A DNA stretch of 64,000 nt, taken from the NCBI GenBank assembly GCA_022821805.1, contig JAJECX010000003.1, positions 124,001 to 188,000 of the forward strand. The letters are read 5' to 3'. The translations under genes and the position numbers were made by a program. This DNA is from Anaerolineae bacterium. GTDB lineage: Bacteria; Chloroflexota; Anaerolineae; Aggregatilineales; Phototrophicaceae. This document shows, piece by piece, positions 59,820 through 64,000 of the stretch (positions are counted from its first letter, which is position 1; each line of letters begins with the position of its first letter). The notes below the pieces were generated by a model. It ran no database searches. It was given only the letters and a program-made list of their open reading frames with translations, and was not told the origin of the DNA.

Positions 59820-62480
59820 CTACGGCAATTCGCTCGCGTGAGTCACGACGCGATAATCAACACTTAGCGCGCCCTCGAAATGCTTTGCGCCGCAATCTAT
59901 CTTGCGCTGCTCGGTTGGACGTAATTCGCCTTCGCCTTTTGTCTCGCGTACGAGATAGAGTTTTTCACCGTCTGCCTTGTCGGGGTCGTCCATGACAATC
60001 GCCCAATCGGGATTGTAATTCCCGACAGGTGTAGATACTACAAACCAAGATGGCAATTTAACGTAAAGGCGAATATCTTTTCGATTTTCCATATCTTTGA
60101 CAAATTTGGATTCTATATCAGAGTCAAACCGTATATGGTCATATACCGACTTCTCAACTGGTACAAGATATTTCATCCAGGCCTCAAACTCCGCCTCAAA
60201 CAGTGACATTTCATACCATTCATTGATGCGTTCGTACTCGATTCCCCTTACCAGTTGGTCGGCTAGGTTTTCTTTGATGGACTGGACGGCTTGAGTAGCG
60301 AAGGCATGGGGATTGCGCATGCCTTCGTCGAGACGTCCAGATTGTTGGATTATGCCCAAGATGGTTTTGCGACTCAGTGATACGGACGGGGATTGAAAAT
60401 CCAGGTAATACGCGATGCGGTCTACCAAGTCCAGCAAACTGGCGGGAGGCTGTGTCGCGCTCATGTCGCGGGTGGCTACGGTCTGGTCAGCGTAGAAACT
60501 ATTGTCATCGGCAAGCTTCATCTCAGCTCCGGTAGCTGTGATACGCGGCGTCTTGATGTCAACACGCTTCAAGTCCTCAACCGCGTCACGCACCGCTTTG
60601 ACGCTGTCGATATTGACCGAATACCGTGTCTTATGCTTTATCTTGTTCCACAAGGTCTTGAATTCAGGGCTTAGCTGAAAGCGTCGTGTACGCTTGACCA
60701 TCTTTTGTTCTCGCAGATTGACCAGATCGGGAGCAGCGTCCCGTTGGCCGAAGGCCTCTTCGATTTCCTGCTGATAAGTTTGCACGAACTGCGAATATCG
60801 CTCGTTGGCAATGACGGTGAGCAGATTGGCATGCTCGTCAACTACTCGATCTCCGTTCTGGTTCACCGGAAGGCGCAAGCCTCGCCCGATTTGCTGACGT
60901 TTACGAATATAGGATTTTACGTCGCGTAAAGCGCAGATCTGGAAGATATTTGGGTTGTCCCAGCCCTCATTCAATGCCGAATGCGAAAATATGAAGGCGA
61001 CCTGTTCGTCAAATGACAAAAGCCGCTCTTTGTCACGCATAATTAGATCATAGGCTTGGCGATCTTTCTCGGCTGTGCCGCTGCTGCTGTCATCCAGTTC
61101 ACCCGACCTTTTGGTAGCGAAATAGGCGTCTTGCACTTGCTTCGCTGCATAACTCCGCCATTCTGGAAATTTCTCTTTCAGTCGATCAAAAGCGGCGTCG
61201 AACATCAGCCGCAGCTTGCCGTTGTTTCGATAGTTATCGACGCGGTCGACAAAAAATAAGGTTAGGACCTTGATACCCTTCGCTTTTAATTCGCGTTGTT
61301 TACGGAAATGCGCTTCAATAGCTGTGGCGATTTGAGCGGCGAAGATCGCGTCTTTGTCCTCGCCAGCCGATTCGCCTCGACCAAGCCTCAGTTCGCGGCC
61401 GCCAACCGCGAAAACAACACGACCATTCTCAATACGTTCAACGCGGTAATCCTGATATTCGGGCAAGCCTGTTTTCTCGAACAAATTGACTCCAAGTTTA
61501 GCTTCAATGTTAACCGCTTTCACCGCGCCTGATTTCATCAGCTTGTGAACATGCAATGTCGCTGTCATGGTACGGCGGACACGTTTGATTTGTCGCACTT
61601 CAATATAGGCCCGATTGAAATCGTCTTCCTGCATGACTTCGTATACGCCGACCCGTTTCACCAGATTTTGCCGCCAAGCGTCAAAAGGGCTAAGGCGGTA
61701 GACGCGATTGTAGGGATTCTGGTGGGTGGCGCTGTATCGCAATGTCATCAAGGGACACAAGTCGCCCAGCGCGCGGATGTTTCGCTCGCCTTCCATCTTG
61801 GTCTGCGGCTCATCAAGAATAAGTATTGGGCGGGCATTCTGGATCAAATGGATCGGGATGTTGCCTTGATCACGGTCGGTAGATTGGCGAATAACATTCA
61901 ATTCCTTGTTAAATGCGTCAATCGTCATAATCATCAATTCGAGGTTATCCGAAAGCGCAAACTGCCGTACCTGGGACAATTTCCCCGAATCGTAAACATG
62001 ATAGCGATAGGGCAGGTTGCCGTATAATTCGCGGAAATGGTTTTCTGTGATTTGCAGTGTCTTGAGCACGCCCTCGCGGATAGCGATGGATGGCACGACT
62101 ATGATGAATTTGCGAAAACCATATTTCTCGTAAAGTTCAAGGGCGGTTCGCAGATATACGTAGGTTTTGCCAGTGCCAGTTTCCATCTCCACCGAATAAT
62201 TGTAATAGCGCCGGGAGAGTTCACCATCTACGGTTGTGATTTGTTGCTCGGGTGATAACTTGAGCGCATCATCAATTGCCAGCCCGTTCGTTTTCTGTAC
62301 CGAACGGAGGTTAGACAGCAGTGTATTATTGTCCAAGTCCAACCGATTGCTGACCACCGGAATGCCGCCCGTCACCAAATCCAAACCCGCCTCGATTAAG
62401 GGCTGCCCCTCAAACAAATCGGTAATGGCGCTGATCGCATTCAGTTGAAAATCCTGATTGCCGTCAAACTTGAATTCCAC
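59820..62480 (-). CDS. Type III restriction endonuclease, Res subunit
   Basis: An 886-residue SF2 helicase-nuclease that cuts DNA after ATP-driven sliding when two unmethylated sites are head to head. Walker A is ETGTGKT (100-106), the DEAD-like box is LDEPQ (222-226), then LRYSATH, and motif VI-like QQIGRGLRLPVN. The C-terminal PD-(D/E)xK nuclease has NPDWAIVM (D825) and LVRETKG (E846, K848). It lies 10 nt after the methyltransferase gene on the same strand, the usual mod-res order, and is convergent with the amidase gene. Confidence 0.9.
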   Translation of the reverse strand: MEFKFDGNQDFQLNAISAITDLFEGQPLIEAGLDLVTGGIPVVSNRLDLDNNTLLSNLRSVQKTNGLAIDDALKLSPEQQITTVDGELSRRYYNYSVEMETGTGKTYVYLRTALELYEKYGFRKFIIVVPSIAIREGVLKTLQITENHFRELYGNLPYRYHVYDSGKLSQVRQFALSDNLELMIMTIDAFNKELNVIRQSTDRDQGNIPIHLIQNARPILILDEPQTKMEGERNIRALGDLCPLMTLRYSATHQNPYNRVYRLSPFDAWRQNLVKRVGVYEVMQEDDFNRAYIEVRQIKRVRRTMTATLHVHKLMKSGAVKAVNIEAKLGVNLFEKTGLPEYQDYRVERIENGRVVFAVGGRELRLGRGESAGEDKDAIFAAQIATAIEAHFRKQRELKAKGIKVLTLFFVDRVDNYRNNGKLRLMFDAAFDRLKEKFPEWRSYAAKQVQDAYFATKRSGELDDSSSGTAEKDRQAYDLIMRDKERLLSFDEQVAFIFSHSALNEGWDNPNIFQICALRDVKSYIRKRQQIGRGLRLPVNQNGDRVVDEHANLLTVIANERYSQFVQTYQQEIEEAFGQRDAAPDLVNLREQKMVKRTRRFQLSPEFKTLWNKIKHKTRYSVNIDSVKAVRDAVEDLKRVDIKTPRITATGAEMKLADDNSFYADQTVATRDMSATQPPASLLDLVDRIAYYLDFQSPSVSLSRKTILGIIQQSGRLDEGMRNPHAFATQAVQSIKENLADQLVRGIEYERINEWYEMSLFEAEFEAWMKYLVPVEKSVYDHIRFDSDIESKFVKDMENRKDIRLYVKLPSWFVVSTPVGNYNPDWAIVMDDPDKADGEKLYLVRETKGEGELRPTEQRKIDCGAKHFEGALSVDYRVVTHASELP

Positions 62481-62490
62481 GCCCTCCCCC

Positions 62491-64000
62491 TTAGATGCTC
62501 TTGATGCGGCAGGTCAGCGCCAAGTTGGCGATGATGGTGTCGTCGATGGCGCTGTCACGGAAAACGAAACGATCGTCTTTTTTGAAATCCAGATGTTTGA
62601 TGGTGTCGTAAACGATCTTCTCATCAAGACATATATAAAAGTATTGTTCCTGTTCGTCGTCTATGACCTTGTAAATCGTCTGCCGGGCACCGCTTTCGAA
62701 TTGCTCGACGCGCCAGGTCAGGCTAAAGCCAAACTCTTTTAGGGCGACTTCCGTAATCACGTCCGGCAGCGTCCAGCCTTCCAGCAGCGGGTCAAGAATC
62801 ATCAGTTCCATCTGCTTGAGGTATTCTTCGGGGCTGGTCGTATCGGTGGGCAGGTCAGGCCATTGGCGCAGGGGAGATTCATCGAGCTTGAAGACGCGGA
62901 AGCCCAAGTCTTCATCTGGCAGCCCTTGCAAACCATCGAGCATGCCCGCGCTTTCACCCTGCATTTTTTGAATGACGCGGCGGATACGCTCTTTACCGAC
63001 CTCGGCGATATTGGCGAATTGCGGGTTAACCATTGGCTCAGGCAGTTGGATCATGATGAATTTGCGGTTGCCGCCGTCATGGCGGTTCTGTTGGAGGACG
63101 GCATGGGCGGTTGTCGCAGAGCCGGCGAAGAAATCCAAAACAATATCTTCACCAGACGTAATTGACCGTACCAAATACGATAGAAGGCCGGTTGGTTTGG
63201 GGTAGCTCATAACGTCGGAACCGAAGATTTTTCTTAACTCTTCAGTAGCATCTTCGTTAGAAGGTATTTCATTCACTCTGTGCGAAAGCAGATTTATGGT
63301 TTTTTTCGTATCACCTGAGCGATTAACATAATTCGGTCGAAAAGGAACCTTGCTAATTCGTATTTCATCCTTGCGTTCAACGAACTCGTCAACTTTAGAC
63401 TGAGAGTAACGCCATGTTCCCTTGAGTCTAAACCCGTTGGCATTCGAGCCATCGATTATTTCCACATCGTCAAGTAATTCAGTGAATATGTTCTGGGTGG
63501 ACATGTCTTGCGCGGTGACAGTTTGGTTCGGAATCGAGAATCTAATCGAGCCCGGCGGAAAAGTGAGAACATTTACAGGATTGCCGGCGTTGTTGAAAGG
63601 GTATTTCTTTCCATCTTCGACAGCCCCCGCAATAAATGGTGGCGAATAATGTCGATACTTAGCATAAGCGACAATGTATTCCGTTACCGTACCCATGTTT
63701 CGATCAAGGAATGATGGCTTCTTTTTCCTTTCCCAAATAAATGTGCCGCAAGAATTCTCCTCACCAAAAATCTCATCCATCAGCTTGCGCAGATTGTGGA
63801 CTTCATTGTCGTCGATGCTGATGAAAATAACGCCGTCATCGCTCAGAAGCTGTCGCGCCAACAACAAACGCGGATACATCATATTCAGCCAGGATGAGTG
63901 CAGGCGGCCAGCTTTGTCCACATCTGTCGTTTGCAGATTGCCGTCGTCGTCAACTTGCCCGGTCAGGCGCAGGTAGTGATTAAGCGGGTCGGAAAAATTG
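62491..64000 (-). CDS. Type III DNA methyltransferase, Mod subunit (5' end outside window)
   Basis: Partial; the reading frame stays open to the window edge. It methylates adenine in an asymmetric site and supplies sequence recognition to the Res subunit. Visible: NHYLRLTGQ...AGRLHSSWLNMMYPRLLLARQLLSDDGVIFISIDDNEVHNLRKLMDEIFGEEN, a central target-recognition region, then motif I DIVLDFFAGSATTAHAVLQQN and IMIQLPEP. The DPPY motif IV expected just upstream of the visible part is beyond the edge. The stop codon is 10 nt from the start of res. Confidence 0.88.
   Translation of the reverse strand, partial: NFSDPLNHYLRLTGQVDDDGNLQTTDVDKAGRLHSSWLNMMYPRLLLARQLLSDDGVIFISIDDNEVHNLRKLMDEIFGEENSCGTFIWERKKKPSFLDRNMGTVTEYIVAYAKYRHYSPPFIAGAVEDGKKYPFNNAGNPVNVLTFPPGSIRFSIPNQTVTAQDMSTQNIFTELLDDVEIIDGSNANGFRLKGTWRYSQSKVDEFVERKDEIRISKVPFRPNYVNRSGDTKKTINLLSHRVNEIPSNEDATEELRKIFGSDVMSYPKPTGLLSYLVRSITSGEDIVLDFFAGSATTAHAVLQQNRHDGGNRKFIMIQLPEPMVNPQFANIAEVGKERIRRVIQKMQGESAGMLDGLQGLPDEDLGFRVFKLDESPLRQWPDLPTDTTSPEEYLKQMELMILDPLLEGWTLPDVITEVALKEFGFSLTWRVEQFESGARQTIYKVIDDEQEQYFYICLDEKIVYDTIKHLDFKKDDRFVFRDSAIDDTIIANLALTCRIKSI

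Overview
The window looks like chromosome from a GC-rich bacterium, most likely a Chloroflexota lineage of the Anaerolineae type. This placement is an inference. It rests on two adjacent four-repeat S1 genes, a menaquinone methyltransferase, secreted SH3b-type proteins, many palindromic intergenic repeats, and ordinary Shine-Dalgarno starts. No rRNA, tRNA, CRISPR array, transposase or phage gene was seen. Most of the sequence is housekeeping core with small accessory insertions.

Layout. 1-9220 (+): information-processing genes: pnp with an RGG-rich tail, two coupled unknown genes, a THUMP-like methyltransferase, a phosphoribosyltransferase, two tandem S1-domain genes each with its own structured leader, rpsU and infA. 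9270-16143 (-): the heat-shock cluster hrcA, grpE, dnaK, dnaJ, prmA, ubiE. No CIRCE element was found, but palindromes lie in front of grpE. 16495-18828 (+): thioredoxin, PRPP synthetase and a VTT membrane protein. 18830-23830: an AT-richer accessory island with a HerA-type ATPase, a NurA-like nuclease translationally coupled to it, and a convergent DNA cytosine-5 methyltransferase. This is the best candidate for an undescribed defence or DNA-processing system in the window. 23924-36467: secA, an MBL hydrolase, mutM, dnaE, pfkA, a YbaK deacylase, an SDR and a CHAD protein. 36470-41970 (-): two membrane glycosyltransferases and a di-heme oxidoreductase.

42108-51222: propionate or branched-chain acyl-CoA metabolism. 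It holds a biotin-dependent acyl-CoA carboxylase in three parts (carboxyltransferase, biotin carboxylase, biotin carrier), an acyl-CoA dehydrogenase coupled to an MDR oxidoreductase, and a methylmalonyl-CoA epimerase-like VOC protein. A TIR-domain protein, a CYTH protein and two small unknown genes interrupt it at 45967-48372. 51245-57785: a secreted SH3b protein, a CsoR-like repressor with a clear operator followed by copper ATPase copA, then three exported or membrane-anchored proteins of unknown role. 58160-59815: an amidase behind an elaborate, partly duplicated promoter. 59820-64000 (-): a type III restriction-modification pair (res complete, mod cut by the window edge).

Three families of short dispersed repeats occupy the intergenic spaces. 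One G-rich element appears to have inserted in frame inside the acyl-CoA dehydrogenase gene.
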